A stretch of 64,000 nt of DNA, taken from NCBI RefSeq assembly GCF_003700275.1, contig NZ_RBRE01000103.1:1-64000 (forward strand). The letters run 5' to 3'. Origin of the DNA: Pseudomonas cichorii. GTDB lineage: Bacteria > Pseudomonadota > Gammaproteobacteria > Pseudomonadales > Pseudomonadaceae. Positions 1-8,788 of this stretch are shown piece after piece. The position numbers and the translations under genes are program-made. How positions within the stretch are numbered: position 1 is the stretch's first letter; every line of letters starts with the position of its first letter. The notes under the pieces were generated by a model. It did no database searches. It worked only from the letters and a program-made list of their open reading frames with translations, and was not told where the DNA came from.

Positions 1-656
1 TTCAGGCGCACATATAAACCGACCATGACCAGCGCGGCGCTGAGCAGGAAAGGAATTCGCCAGCCCCAATCACGGAATTGCTCGTCGTCCAGCGTCAACG
101 CCAGTGCCAGGAACAGGCCATTGGCGGCCAGGAATCCAATCGAGGGGCCCAGTTGCGGAAACATGCCGAACCAGGCGCGTTTGCCCTTGGGCGCATTTTC
201 GGTGGCCAGCAGTGCTGCGCCGCCCCATTCACCGCCCAGTCCCAGGCCCTGGCCGAAGCGCAGCAGGCAGAGAATGATCGGTGCCCAGGCCCCGATGGTC
301 GCATAGCCCGGCAGTACACCAATCAGGGTGGTGCAGACGCCCATCAGCAGCAATGAGGCGACCAGCGTCGATTTGCGGCCTATGCGGTCACCGAAATGGC
401 CGAACAGTGCCGAGCCCAATGGGCGGGCGAGGAAGGCTATACCAAAGGTCAGGAACGACGACAGCATCTGTGCGGTGCCGGAGGTCTGCGGAAAGAACAC
501 CGGACCGATCACCAGCGCCGCTGCCGTGGCGTAGACATAAAAATCGTAGAACTCGATGGCGGTGCCGATGAAGCTGGCCGTCGCTACGCGGGTTGCCGAG
601 TTGGTGGGTGGTGTTTGAGTGTCGTCGTTTTCGTTGAGTGTGGCGGTGCTGGTCAT
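1..656 (-). CDS. MHS-family (MFS) metabolite:proton symporter, 3' end cut by window edge
   Basis: Reading leftward from the ATG at 656 gives 218 residues before the window ends, with no stop. After a short polar N-terminus rich in Thr and Asp, the FIGTAIEFYDFYVY segment starts TM1. This is followed by the LARPLGSALFGHFGDRIGRK loop, which is the classical MFS loop 2-3 signature in its MHS (KgtP/ShiA/ProP-like) form. Next come LLRFGQGLGLGGEWGGA (TM4 region) and a cytoplasmic loop with APKGKRAW. These mark an inner-membrane symporter for small organic acids or betaine-like solutes; the substrate cannot be read from this part. The first half of an approximately 430-residue protein is present. Family confidence is high, substrate unknown. 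Confidence 0.88.
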   Translation of the reverse strand, partial: MTSTATLNENDDTQTPPTNSATRVATASFIGTAIEFYDFYVYATAAALVIGPVFFPQTSGTAQMLSSFLTFGIAFLARPLGSALFGHFGDRIGRKSTLVASLLLMGVCTTLIGVLPGYATIGAWAPIILCLLRFGQGLGLGGEWGGAALLATENAPKGKRAWFGMFPQLGPSIGFLAANGLFLALALTLDDEQFRDWGWRIPFLLSAALVMVGLYVRL

Positions 657-940
657 GCGGTTATCCCTGACAGTCATCTTGCCTGGCGTTTATCACGCAG
701 CGGCAAGTATTCATTCTTGTGATTGTGGGCAGCAGCGCTGAGCAGATTGGCCCGGTTGGGCCTGGAGGCAATGGCAAGGCTCGGGGATGGGAGCGTGCCA
801 GGGAATATACGAGTCGTTCAGGCTGAATGACTGGCCGTCTGCGCTGGGTGCGGGTAGCACGCGCGACGGCTGGCTGGGTAAGCGCAAGGATTATAGGAAG
901 GGCTTCGCTCGCGAAACAAGTAGCCACATCTCGTCGGGAT

Positions 941-2185
941 TCAGTTAAAGACCAGACTCGGTGCGTTCTGCCACATCATGACGCGCTTCACGCGATTGTC
1001 CTCGGTTTCCAGGATTTCCAGCCGGTACGGGCCGATCTTAAGGCACACCGGACCTTCGGGTATGGTTTCCAGCGCTTCGGTCACCAGGCCGTTGAGGGTC
1101 TTGGGGCCGTCGGAAGGCAGGTGCCAGCCCAGGCTTTTGTTCAGCTCGCGAATCGATGCGGCGCCTTCCACTTCAAGGCGACCGTCGGCCTGACGGGTGA
1201 CGTGGGGGTTGTTGAGGGTCTGTTCGTTCTCGAACTCGCCGACGATTTCTTCGAGGATATCTTCCAGGCTGACAATCCCCAGCACTTCACCATATTCATC
1301 TACCACCACGCCCAGTCGGCGCTGTTGCTTGTGGAAGTTGAGCAGTTGCAACTGCAGGGGCGTGCTCTCGGGCACAAAGTAAGGCTCGTAGCAGACGGCC
1401 AGCAATTGCTCCTTGGTCAGTTCGCCCTTGGGCAACAGGTGGCTGATCTGGCGGGTGTTGAGGACGCCCTGCACCTGATTGATATCGTTGTGATAGACCG
1501 GCAGGCGAGTGTGGCGCGAAATGATCAGGCTTTCGATGATCTCTTCGATGGGGTCGTCGATGTTGACGCCATCCACTTCGTTGCGTGGTATCAGAATGTC
1601 GTTGACCGTAATGCTGTCCAGGGCATGAATGCCGGACAGTACATTGGCCCGCGGGTGATGCTCTTGAACGCCATCGTGGCTGGGCTTCTGAGCGTCCTCG
1701 GCAAAGTCCTGATCCTGGCTGGCGACCTGACGCATGCCGAAAAGGCGCAGCAGGTACTTGGCAAGGGCGCTGAATACGCGGGCCAGCGGCCAGACGATTT
1801 TCATCGGAATGTGCAGGGTGCCGTTGCCGAGCAATAGCGTGGCGACCGGGTAGCGGGCGGCCAGCCGACGCGGGATGAACTCGGCAAAGACCAGCATGAC
1901 GCCTGCGGTGACGAGCCAGGCCACGGTCGGGCCATTATTGAACCAGCCACCGAGGGCGATCAGCGTGGCGATAACGGTGATCAGGGTCTTGATCAGCGTA
2001 TTGCTGAAAATCAGGCTGTTGAGTTCAAAGGCCAGTTCGGGAAAGGCCGCCGCTTCGTGGGGGCGACTGCCGGCGCGCAAGGCCTTGAGCTGATGATGCG
2101 CGGTTTCGACTGCGGTCAGCAGTCCGGACCAGAGCATCAGGAGAGTCAGCACACCCAGAAGTGGGCCGATGGGCAGATTATCCAT
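941..2185 (-). CDS. CNNM/CorC (HlyC) family CBS-domain membrane protein, YfjD-like
   Basis: 414 residues. An N-terminal DUF21/CNNM membrane domain (about residues 5-190, several hydrophobic helices, with FAEFIPRRLAARYP at its end) is followed by a pair of CBS domains (about 200-330, including LIPRNEVDGVNIDD and VVDEYGEVLGIVSLEDILEE). A C-terminal CorC_HlyC transporter-associated domain (about 340-405, LEVEGAASIRELN) follows. Family members are linked to Mg2+/Co2+ or polyamine efflux; E. coli YfjD (PaeA) has the same architecture. It starts 12 bp after the CcsA-like gene ends, so the two are probably cotranscribed, the same ypjD-yfjD pairing that lies next to ffh in enterobacteria. The transported ion is inference. 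Confidence 0.9.
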   Translation of the reverse strand: MDNLPIGPLLGVLTLLMLWSGLLTAVETAHHQLKALRAGSRPHEAAAFPELAFELNSLIFSNTLIKTLITVIATLIALGGWFNNGPTVAWLVTAGVMLVFAEFIPRRLAARYPVATLLLGNGTLHIPMKIVWPLARVFSALAKYLLRLFGMRQVASQDQDFAEDAQKPSHDGVQEHHPRANVLSGIHALDSITVNDILIPRNEVDGVNIDDPIEEIIESLIISRHTRLPVYHNDINQVQGVLNTRQISHLLPKGELTKEQLLAVCYEPYFVPESTPLQLQLLNFHKQQRRLGVVVDEYGEVLGIVSLEDILEEIVGEFENEQTLNNPHVTRQADGRLEVEGAASIRELNKSLGWHLPSDGPKTLNGLVTEALETIPEGPVCLKIGPYRLEILETEDNRVKRVMMWQNAPSLVFN

Positions 2186-2197
2186 GATCGACGCCCG

Positions 2198-3010
2198 TCA
2201 GATATGCAGAATGAATTCGCGTACCAGCTTGCTGCCGAAATAGGCCAGCATCAGCAGGCAGAAGCCGCCCAGGGTCCAGCGAATGGCCTTGTGTCCACGC
2301 CAGCCGAGATGGTTGCGTCCCCACAGCAATACGCTGAACACTATCCAGGCCAGACAGGCTAGCAGGGTCTTGTGCACCAGATGCTGGGCAAACAGGTTCT
2401 CGACGAACAGCCAGCCGGAAATCAGTGACATCGACAGCAGTGTCCAGCCGGCCCAGAGAAAACCGAACAGCAGGCTTTCCATGGTTTGCAGCGGCGGGAA
2501 GTTCTTGATCAGTCCGGAAGGGTGCTTGTGCTTGAGCTGGTGATCCTGCACCAGCACCAACAGCGCCTGGAACACAGCGATGGTGAACATGCCGTAGGCC
2601 AGAATGGAAAGCAGGATATGACTGAGAATGCCCGGCTCTTCGATGATCGGCTGCACCGTGCCGCTGGGTGCGTACTGGGCCAGCAGGACGGTGGTCATGC
2701 CCAGTGGAAACAGCAGCACCAGCAGGTTTTCCACGGGAATGCGCGTGGTGGCGATCAGGGTCAGGGCTATCACCGAGACGGCGATCAGGCTGGCGGCATT
2801 GAAGAAGTCCAGGCCCATGCCCGCCGGGTTGGCCAGTTGCGAGTAAAGACCGATGGCGTGGGCAATCACGGCCAGTGTTCCCAGCAGGCCAAGCAGCCGC
2901 TTGTCGGGTTTGGCGGTCCGGCTCAGGCGGACGCCCTGATAGACGGTCGCAGCGGCATAGAGGCTGGCGGCGGCGAGGCTTGAGAGCAGGCTGGTGGATA
3001 AAGGGAACAT
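2198..3010 (-). CDS. CcsA/HemX-like cytochrome c assembly-type membrane protein, YpjD-like
   Basis: 270 residues from the ATG at 3010, which has an AGGA Shine-Dalgarno sequence about 6 nt upstream; a longer frame to 3067 lacks a ribosome site. It is almost entirely hydrophobic with about eight predicted membrane helices, ending in a region with WAGWTLLSMSLISGWLFVE and HKTLLACLAWIVFSVLLW, typical of the cytochrome C_asm (CcsA/HemX) family. E. coli YpjD sits in the same place, divergent from ffh. The family relates to haem handling or c-type cytochrome maturation, but the role of YpjD itself is not established. It is divergent from ffh, which starts 213 bp away. Confidence 0.88.
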   Translation of the reverse strand: MFPLSTSLLSSLAAASLYAAATVYQGVRLSRTAKPDKRLLGLLGTLAVIAHAIGLYSQLANPAGMGLDFFNAASLIAVSVIALTLIATTRIPVENLLVLLFPLGMTTVLLAQYAPSGTVQPIIEEPGILSHILLSILAYGMFTIAVFQALLVLVQDHQLKHKHPSGLIKNFPPLQTMESLLFGFLWAGWTLLSMSLISGWLFVENLFAQHLVHKTLLACLAWIVFSVLLWGRNHLGWRGHKAIRWTLGGFCLLMLAYFGSKLVREFILHI

Positions 3011-3093
3011 AGATCCTGATGGACGGGCCTGAAAGACGCTGAGTTTGGCATACAACCGACATTTCACGAAAGACTACATAAGCAGTCTGCGTA

Positions 3094-3123
3094 GTGTCAG
3101 TTCCGCGGAGTCTTCGCTATAAT
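3094..3123 (+). promoter_or_regulatory. Probable sigma70 promoter of ffh
   Basis: A perfect TATAAT lies at 3118-3123, about 100 bp before the ffh start, in the divergent region between ffh and the ypjD-like gene. The -35 region (around 3094-3100, GTGTCAG) is poor, so this rests mainly on the -10 box and its position. Confidence 0.5.
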
Positions 3124-3223
3124 CCGCGACCTGCTCAAGCCGCAGGCTCGCCGAGCGCCATTTTCTTCATCGCGGGCCGGGCCGCATCAACCGGGGTTCG
3201 ACCAGAGCCTTAAAGGATCGCGC

Positions 3224-4600
3224 ATGTTTGAAAACCTTACCGACCGCCTCTCGCAGACGCTGCGCCACGTAACTGGCAAGGCCAAGCTGACCGAGGACAA
3301 CATCAAAGATACCTTGCGCGAAGTGCGTATGGCTTTGCTCGAAGCCGATGTCGCCCTGCCGGTGGTCAAGGACTTCGTCAACAACGTCAAGGAACGCGCC
3401 GTCGGCACCGAGGTGTCGCGCAGCCTGACGCCGGGCCAGGCGTTCGTGAAGATCGTTCAGGCCGAACTCGAAAGCCTGATGGGCGCCGCCAACGAAGATC
3501 TGGTGCTCAACGTCACGCCTCCGGCAGTGGTGCTGATGGCCGGTCTGCAGGGTGCGGGTAAAACCACCACGGCCGGCAAGCTGGCGCGCTTCCTTAAAGA
3601 GCGCAAGAAGAAAACCGTGATGGTGGTGTCGGTGGACGTCTATCGTCCGGCCGCTATCAAGCAGCTTGAAACCCTGGCCAACGATATCGGCGTGACATTC
3701 TTCGCCTCCGATATCAGCCAGAAGCCTGTGGATATCGCCCAGGCGGCCATCCGCGAAGCCAAGCTCAAGTTCATTGATGTAGTGATCGTCGATACCGCGG
3801 GTCGCCTGCACGTCGATGCCGAGATGATGGGCGAGATCCAGGCGCTGCATGCCGTGGTCAAGCCGGCAGAAACCCTGTTCGTGGTCGATGCCATGACCGG
3901 TCAGGATGCGGCCAACACCGCCAAGGCGTTCGGCGATGCGCTGCCGTTGACCGGTGTGATTCTCACCAAGGTCGATGGCGATGCCCGTGGCGGTGCTGCG
4001 TTGTCGGTACGTGCGATCACCGGCAAGCCGATCAAGTTCATCGGTATGGGCGAGAAGAGCGAAGCGCTGGAACCCTTCCATCCGGATCGTATCGCCTCGC
4101 GTATTCTCGGCATGGGCGACGTGCTCAGCCTGATCGAGCAGGCCGAGCAGACTCTGGATAAAGAGAAAGCCGACAAGCTGGCGAAGAAGCTCAAGAAGGG
4201 CAAGGGCTTCGATCTCGAGGATTTCCGCGATCAACTGCAACAAATGAAGAACATGGGTGGCCTTGGTGGCCTCATGGACAAGCTGCCAAGTATCGGTGGC
4301 ATGAATGTCTCGCAAATGGGCAATGCCCAGGGCGCCGCCGAGAAGCAGTTCAAGCAGATGGAAGCCATCATCAACTCGATGACTCCTGCCGAGCGTCGTG
4401 ATCCCGATCTGATCAGCGGTTCGCGCAAGCGTCGCATCGCCATTGGTTCAGGGACCCAGGTGCAGGACATCGGGCGCCTGATCAAGCAGCACAAACAGAT
4501 GCAGAAGATGATGAAGAAATTCTCCGCCAAGGGCGGAATGGCAAAAATGATGCGCGGCATGGGTGGAATGTTCCCCGGCGGCGGCATGCCGAAGATGTGA
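3224..4600 (+). CDS. ffh: Signal recognition particle GTPase Ffh
   Basis: 458 residues, the usual bacterial length. The N domain helical bundle (1-90) is followed by the G domain with P-loop GLQGAGKTTTAGKLA, the DTAGRLHVD switch region and TKVDGDARGG guanine-specificity motif. A C-terminal methionine-rich M domain (from about residue 300) ends in MQKMMKKF and a Gly/Met tail that binds 4.5S RNA and signal peptides. It works with FtsY to target nascent inner-membrane proteins. The ATG at 3224 follows a leader with the TATAAT at 3118. No 4.5S RNA gene is seen in the window. Confidence 0.98.
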   Translation: MFENLTDRLSQTLRHVTGKAKLTEDNIKDTLREVRMALLEADVALPVVKDFVNNVKERAVGTEVSRSLTPGQAFVKIVQAELESLMGAANEDLVLNVTPPAVVLMAGLQGAGKTTTAGKLARFLKERKKKTVMVVSVDVYRPAAIKQLETLANDIGVTFFASDISQKPVDIAQAAIREAKLKFIDVVIVDTAGRLHVDAEMMGEIQALHAVVKPAETLFVVDAMTGQDAANTAKAFGDALPLTGVILTKVDGDARGGAALSVRAITGKPIKFIGMGEKSEALEPFHPDRIASRILGMGDVLSLIEQAEQTLDKEKADKLAKKLKKGKGFDLEDFRDQLQQMKNMGGLGGLMDKLPSIGGMNVSQMGNAQGAAEKQFKQMEAIINSMTPAERRDPDLISGSRKRRIAIGSGTQVQDIGRLIKQHKQMQKMMKKFSAKGGMAKMMRGMGGMFPGGGMPKM

Positions 4601-4607
4601 TTGCGCC

Positions 4608-4655
4608 GCGCGCAAGTTGCTTTGCGCGCGCTCATTCCGGAGGCCTGGCCTCCGG
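4608..4655 (+). terminator. Two tandem hairpins between ffh and rpsP
   Basis: Just after the ffh stop, GCGCGCAA (4608-4615) pairs with TTGCGCGC (4622-4629). A second, near-perfect palindrome CCGGAGGCC-T-GGCCTCCGG spans 4637-4655. Neither is followed by a T run, so this is a structured intergenic region that may attenuate or stabilise transcript ends rather than a standard Rho-independent terminator. Confidence 0.35.
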
Positions 4656-4747
4656 CAAGCCCGCATTCTGCGGGACTCAACACGCTGTCTGACGACAGCT
4701 TCATGGCAAATCTGCACGGCATGCCGACAGGCGCCGGAAAAAGACAT

Positions 4748-4775
4748 TTGCAAAAGTCGGGATATTCCTTAGAAT
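4748..4775 (+). promoter_or_regulatory. Probable sigma70 promoter of the rpsP-rimM-trmD-rplS operon
   Basis: TTGCAA (4748-4753) and TAGAAT (4770-4775) are spaced by 16 bp and lie about 70 bp upstream of rpsP. This fits a strong promoter for the ribosomal operon, separate from ffh. Confidence 0.6.
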
Positions 4776-4847
4776 ATGCGGCCTTTCGGGCACCTATGCC
4801 CGCTGTGCATCTTAGATTTGCAGCACCGACTACAGGAACGATGTTCA

Positions 4848-5105
4848 ATGCTAACCATCCGTCTTGCCCTTGGCGGCTCCAAAAAGCGCCCGTTTTACCA
4901 CCTGACCGTAACCGACAGCCGCAACGCTCGTGACGGTTCCCACAAGGAACAAATCGGCTTCTTCAACCCGATCGCTCGTGGTCAGGAAGTTCGTCTGTCC
5001 GTCAACGAAGAACGCCTGAACTACTGGCTGGGTGTTGGTGCTCAGACTTCCGAGCGCGTTGCTCAGTTGATCAAAGAGCACAACAAGGCCAAGGCTGCGG
5101 CCTGA
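4848..5105 (+). CDS. rpsP: 30S ribosomal protein S16
   Basis: 85 residues from the ATG at 4848 (MLTIRLALGGSKKRPFYHL), with GFFNP and the tail TSERVAQLIKEHNKAKAAA; length and sequence match S16. An upstream in-frame ATG at 4776 would add 24 unrelated residues and is rejected. First gene of the rpsP-rimM-trmD-rplS operon, with rimM starting 5 bp after its stop. S16 assists 30S assembly, and RimM encoded next door is the partner assembly factor. Confidence 0.98.
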   Translation: MLTIRLALGGSKKRPFYHLTVTDSRNARDGSHKEQIGFFNPIARGQEVRLSVNEERLNYWLGVGAQTSERVAQLIKEHNKAKAAA

Positions 5106-5110
5106 AACCT

Positions 5111-5650
5111 ATGAACGCGACGCCTGCATCTGCCGACGATCTGATCGTCATTGGCAAGATTTTCTCGGTTCATGGCGTTCGCGGCGAAGTGAAGGTTTAT
5201 TCCTTTACGGATCCGGTTGATAACCTGCTGGACTACAACACCTGGACGCTACGGCGCGAAGGGCGAGTGGAAAAACAGGTAGAGCTGGTCAGTGGACGCT
5301 TGCAAGGCAAGTTCCTGGTCGCAAAGCTCAAGGATCTCGATGATCGCGACGAAGCTCGTCTTCTGTCCGGTTGCGAAATCTGCGTGCAGCGCAGCCTGTT
5401 CCCTGATCTGGACGATGGCGAGTACTACTGGTACCAGCTTGAAGGCCTCAAGGTCATCGACACGCTCGGGCAATTGCTCGGCAAGATCGATCACCTGCTT
5501 GAAACCGGCTCGAACGATGTAATGGTGGTCAAGCCCTGCGCGGGCAGTCTGGATGATCGCGAGCGTCTGTTGCCCTATACGGAGCAATGTGTGCTGGCAA
5601 TCGACCTGGGCGCCGGCGAGATGAAGGTGGATTGGGATGCGGACTTCTAA
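5111..5650 (+). CDS. rimM: 16S rRNA processing/ribosome maturation factor RimM
   Basis: 179 residues. The N-terminal RimM barrel begins at IGKIFSVHGVRGEVKVYSFTDP, and the PRC-like C-terminal domain carries YYWYQLEGL and ends with a Leu-rich strand and MKVDWDADF. RimM binds S19 and the 30S head during maturation. It sits 5 bp after rpsP and 5 bp before trmD, so translation of the three is likely coupled. Confidence 0.97.
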   Translation: MNATPASADDLIVIGKIFSVHGVRGEVKVYSFTDPVDNLLDYNTWTLRREGRVEKQVELVSGRLQGKFLVAKLKDLDDRDEARLLSGCEICVQRSLFPDLDDGEYYWYQLEGLKVIDTLGQLLGKIDHLLETGSNDVMVVKPCAGSLDDRERLLPYTEQCVLAIDLGAGEMKVDWDADF

Positions 5651-5655
5651 GTGCC

Positions 5656-6408
5656 ATGGCTAGCCTACGCATAGAAGTCATCAGTTTGTTCCCGGAGATG
5701 TTTTCCGCCATCAGCGAATACGGCATAACCAGCCGAGCGGTGAAACAAGGGCTCATGCAGCTGACTTGTTGGAATCCGCGGGACTACACCACTGATCGTC
5801 ATCACACTGTGGATGATCGCCCATTTGGCGGTGGTCCGGGCATGGTGATGAAGATCAAGCCCCTTGAAGATGCTCTGGTTCAGGCCAGGCAAGCGGCGGG
5901 GGATGCGGCGAAGGTGATTTACCTGTCGCCACAAGGCCGCAAACTGGATCAGTCGGCGGTACGCGAACTGGCGCAGGAGGAAGCGATTATCCTCATCGCC
6001 GGTCGTTATGAAGGCATTGACGAGCGTTTTATTGATGCTCATGTCGATGAAGAGTGGTCGATTGGTGACTATGTACTGTCCGGTGGCGAGCTACCGGCGA
6101 TGGTGCTGATCGACGCGGTTACGCGACTGCTGCCTGGAGCTTTAGGGCATGTGGACTCCGCGGAGGAAGATTCCTTCACGGACGGTCTGCTGGATTGCCC
6201 GCATTACACCCGACCTGAGGTGTATGCGGATCAGCGTGTTCCCGACGTGTTGCTAAGTGGCAATCACGCGCACATCCGGCGTTGGCGTTTACAGCAGTCC
6301 CTTGGGCGGACCTGGCAACGACGCGCCGATCTTCTGGAAAGCCGCTCGCTTTCTGGAGAAGAGAAGAAGCTGCTGGCGGAATACATCCGCGAGCGGGACG
6401 ATAGTTAA
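5656..6408 (+). CDS. trmD: tRNA (guanine(37)-N1)-methyltransferase TrmD
   Basis: 250 residues from the ATG at 5656 (MASLRIEVISLFPEMF), which follows the rimM stop by 5 bp. Contains GGGPGMVMK, the SPQGR and AGRYEGIDERF segments, and the deep trefoil-knot AdoMet site YVLSGGELPAMVLIDAV. The C-terminal domain carries HIRRWR, the tRNA-recognition part. It makes m1G37 in tRNAs reading CNN and some other codons, preventing +1 frameshifts. Length is typical. Confidence 0.98.
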   Translation: MASLRIEVISLFPEMFSAISEYGITSRAVKQGLMQLTCWNPRDYTTDRHHTVDDRPFGGGPGMVMKIKPLEDALVQARQAAGDAAKVIYLSPQGRKLDQSAVRELAQEEAIILIAGRYEGIDERFIDAHVDEEWSIGDYVLSGGELPAMVLIDAVTRLLPGALGHVDSAEEDSFTDGLLDCPHYTRPEVYADQRVPDVLLSGNHAHIRRWRLQQSLGRTWQRRADLLESRSLSGEEKKLLAEYIRERDDS

Positions 6409-6452
6409 CGTATCGATGGTCGATCCATACGGATTACCTTAGGAGCACCAGC

Positions 6453-6803
6453 ATGACTAACAAAATCATTCTTGCCCTCGAAGCAGAGCAGATGACCAAA
6501 GAGATCCCTACCTTTGCCCCGGGCGACACTGTTGTCGTTCAAGTGAAAGTGAAGGAAGGCGACCGTGCACGTCTGCAAGCGTTTGAAGGCGTTGTAATTG
6601 CCAAGCGTAACCGTGGCGTGAACAGTGCTTTCACTGTTCGTAAAATCTCCAACGGTGTTGGCGTTGAGCGTACTTTCCAGACCTACAGCCCGCAAATCGA
6701 CAGCCTGGCTGTGAAACGTCGCGGCGACGTTCGCAAGGCCAAACTGTACTACCTGCGTGACCTGTCCGGTAAAGCAGCTCGCATCAAGGAAAAACTGTCC
6801 TGA
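6453..6803 (+). CDS. rplS: 50S ribosomal protein L19
   Basis: 116 residues, preceded by an AGGAG Shine-Dalgarno sequence 8 nt before the ATG. Typical L19 features are FAPGDTVVVQVKVKEGDR, the FEGVVIAKRNRG stretch and SPQIDSLAVKRRGDVRKAKLY. It forms a bridge near the 30S interface. Last gene of the operon, followed directly by a strong intrinsic terminator. Confidence 0.98.
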   Translation: MTNKIILALEAEQMTKEIPTFAPGDTVVVQVKVKEGDRARLQAFEGVVIAKRNRGVNSAFTVRKISNGVGVERTFQTYSPQIDSLAVKRRGDVRKAKLYYLRDLSGKAARIKEKLS

Positions 6804-6821
6804 TACAGTTTTTCGATGCAT

Positions 6822-6850
6822 AAAAAAAGCAGCCTGCGGGCTGCTTTTTT
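6822..6850 (+). terminator. Rho-independent terminator of the rpsP-rplS operon
   Basis: GCAGCC (6829-6834), a TGCG loop and GGCTGC (6839-6844) form a GC-rich stem extended by an A7 run before it and a T6 run after it. This A-stem-T layout could work on both strands, but the gene on the minus side is far away. Confidence 0.9.
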
Positions 6851-6906
6851 GTGGCCGGGTGTTTAATCATGCAACTCATCTGTCGCAATACGAAGCCCGA
6901 GTCAAA

Positions 6907-7803
6907 ATGCCTGCCATCGACCACCCTCTGATTGACCGTTTTCTGGATGCGCTGTGGCTGGAAAAGGGTTTGTCCGATAACACCCGCGACTCTTATCGCA
7001 GCGATCTGGCCCTGTTCAATGGCTGGCTGCAGGAGCGTAACGTGGACTTGATCAGTGCCGGGCGCGATGTGATTCTCGATCACTTGTCCTGGCGGATGGA
7101 TCAAGCCTACAAGCCCCGTTCGACCGCCCGCTTTCTGTCCGGAGCGCGTGGTTTCTATCGTTACCTGCTGCGCGAGCGGCTGATTGGCGTCGATCCGACC
7201 TTGCTGATCGACATGCCGCAACTGGGCAAGCCATTACCCAAATCCCTTTCTGAAGCCGATGTCGAAGCCCTGTTGGCGGCTCCCGATCTGAGCGAACCCA
7301 TCGGCGAGCGTGACCGGGCGATGCTGGAAGTTCTGTATGCTTGTGGCCTGCGGGTCACCGAACTGATCAGCCTGACGCTTGAGCAGGTCAATCTGCGCCA
7401 GGGCGTGTTGCGTATCATGGGCAAGGGTAGCAAGGAGCGTCTGGTGCCCATGGGCGAGGAAGCCATCGTCTGGGTCGAGCGTTACATGCGCGGCGCCCGT
7501 GACGAGCTGTTGGGCGGACGCCCCAGCGACATCCTGTTCCCCAGCCTGCGGGGCGAGCAGATGACGCGGCAGACCTTCTGGCATCGCATCAAGCATCAGG
7601 CGGCGGTCGCCGGTATCGGCAAATCCCTGTCGCCTCACACCCTGCGCCATGCCTTTGCCACGCATTTGCTCAATCACGGTGCCGACCTGCGGGTGGTGCA
7701 GATGTTGCTGGGACACAGCGATCTGTCCACGACCCAGATTTATACCCATGTTGCGCGTGCCCGATTGCAGGATATGCATGCCCGGCACCACCCGCGCGGC
7801 TGA
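6907..7803 (+). CDS. xerD: Site-specific tyrosine recombinase XerD
   Basis: 298 residues from the ATG at 6907 (MPAIDHPLIDRFLDALW), the usual XerD length; longer readings upstream cross the rplS terminator and are rejected. The SAM-like N-terminal core-binding domain (1-105) precedes the catalytic domain with YACGLRVTE (first Arg), GKGSKERLVP (Lys), HTLRHAFATHLL (His and second Arg), LGHSDLSTTQIYTH (His and the Tyr nucleophile). With XerC it resolves chromosome dimers at dif. It lies next to dsbC as in many gammaproteobacteria. Confidence 0.96.
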   Translation: MPAIDHPLIDRFLDALWLEKGLSDNTRDSYRSDLALFNGWLQERNVDLISAGRDVILDHLSWRMDQAYKPRSTARFLSGARGFYRYLLRERLIGVDPTLLIDMPQLGKPLPKSLSEADVEALLAAPDLSEPIGERDRAMLEVLYACGLRVTELISLTLEQVNLRQGVLRIMGKGSKERLVPMGEEAIVWVERYMRGARDELLGGRPSDILFPSLRGEQMTRQTFWHRIKHQAAVAGIGKSLSPHTLRHAFATHLLNHGADLRVVQMLLGHSDLSTTQIYTHVARARLQDMHARHHPRG

Positions 7804-7950
7804 ACATCCCTGTAACTTATGTCCCCGTACTTATGTCAGTGCAGGTCGGTGTTACAGGCCTTATGTGATAGGCTTTGCCGGTTTCGCAGATTGAAGCTGG
7901 CGTCCGCCGTTTTCGGCGCCACCGGTCTGTCCGCCGTTATAGGAGTTTTC

Positions 7951-8691
7951 ATGCGCTTGCCTCATGTTTTTGCTGCCGCCATTATTGCTCTGGCTGGCTC
8001 TTTCAGTGCGTTCGTCCAGGCTGATGCGGTACCCGATCAAGCCATTCGCAAGACTCTGGAATCGCTGCAACTGGAACTGCCTGTAGAGAGCATCGCAGCC
8101 AGCCCGCTCAATGGCCTCTATGAAGTCAAACTCAAGGGCGGCCGGGTTCTTTATGCCAGTGCCGATGGCCAGTTCGTGGTGCAGGGCTACCTGTTCCAGA
8201 TCCAGAACGGCAAACCGGTCAACCTGACCGAGAAGACCGAGCGTCAGGCTATTTCCAAAACCATCAATGGTATTCCGACCAATGAAATGGTGGTTTACCC
8301 GGCCATCGGTGAAACCAAGTCGCACATCACCGTCTTTACCGACACCACCTGTCCTTATTGCCATAAGCTGCATGAAGAAGTGGCCCAACTGAACAAGATG
8401 GGTATCGAAGTGCGCTACCTGGCTTTCCCGCGTCAGGGGCTGGGTTCGCCGGGCGACCAGCAATTGCAGGCGGTGTGGTGTTCCAAGGACCGCAAGCAGG
8501 CCATGGACAGCATGGTCGAGGGCAAGGACATCAAGGCCGCGAAGTGCGAAAACCCGGTCAGCAAACAGTTTGAAATTGGTCAGTCGATTGGTGTGAATGG
8601 CACGCCGGCCATCGTTCTGGCTGATGGCCAACTGATTCCTGGCTATCAGCCTGCTGCTCAGGTTGCAAAGCTGGCGCTGGGCGCCAAATAA
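7951..8691 (+). CDS. dsbC: Periplasmic thiol:disulfide interchange protein DsbC
   Basis: 246 residues from the ATG at 7951, preceded by an AGGAG site. A Sec signal peptide (cleavage after FVQA, around residue 24) leads to the dimerisation domain (about 25-80) and a thioredoxin fold with the redox motif TCPYCHKLHEE. A second Cys pair (WCSKD and AKCEN) and the cis-Pro loop GVNGTPAIV follow. It isomerises wrong disulfides in the periplasm, with DsbD as reductant. The active site is CPYC, whereas E. coli DsbC has CGYC and DsbG has CPYC; the gene neighbourhood (xerD) supports DsbC. Confidence 0.93.
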   Translation: MRLPHVFAAAIIALAGSFSAFVQADAVPDQAIRKTLESLQLELPVESIAASPLNGLYEVKLKGGRVLYASADGQFVVQGYLFQIQNGKPVNLTEKTERQAISKTINGIPTNEMVVYPAIGETKSHITVFTDTTCPYCHKLHEEVAQLNKMGIEVRYLAFPRQGLGSPGDQQLQAVWCSKDRKQAMDSMVEGKDIKAAKCENPVSKQFEIGQSIGVNGTPAIVLADGQLIPGYQPAAQVAKLALGAK

Positions 8692-8788
8692 TCCTGCCTC
8701 GTCAGGGCAACCTGATGGGCATGGGGTGACGTCGTGACGTCGCCCCGCTAAACATCTGGAGCTGCATGGCGACATGCGGCTGTTTTCC

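Noticed and set aside
880..935. REP-like sequence near GGGCTTCGCTCGCGAAAC
   Set aside because: Has the word style of extragenic repeats but no clear inverted arms.
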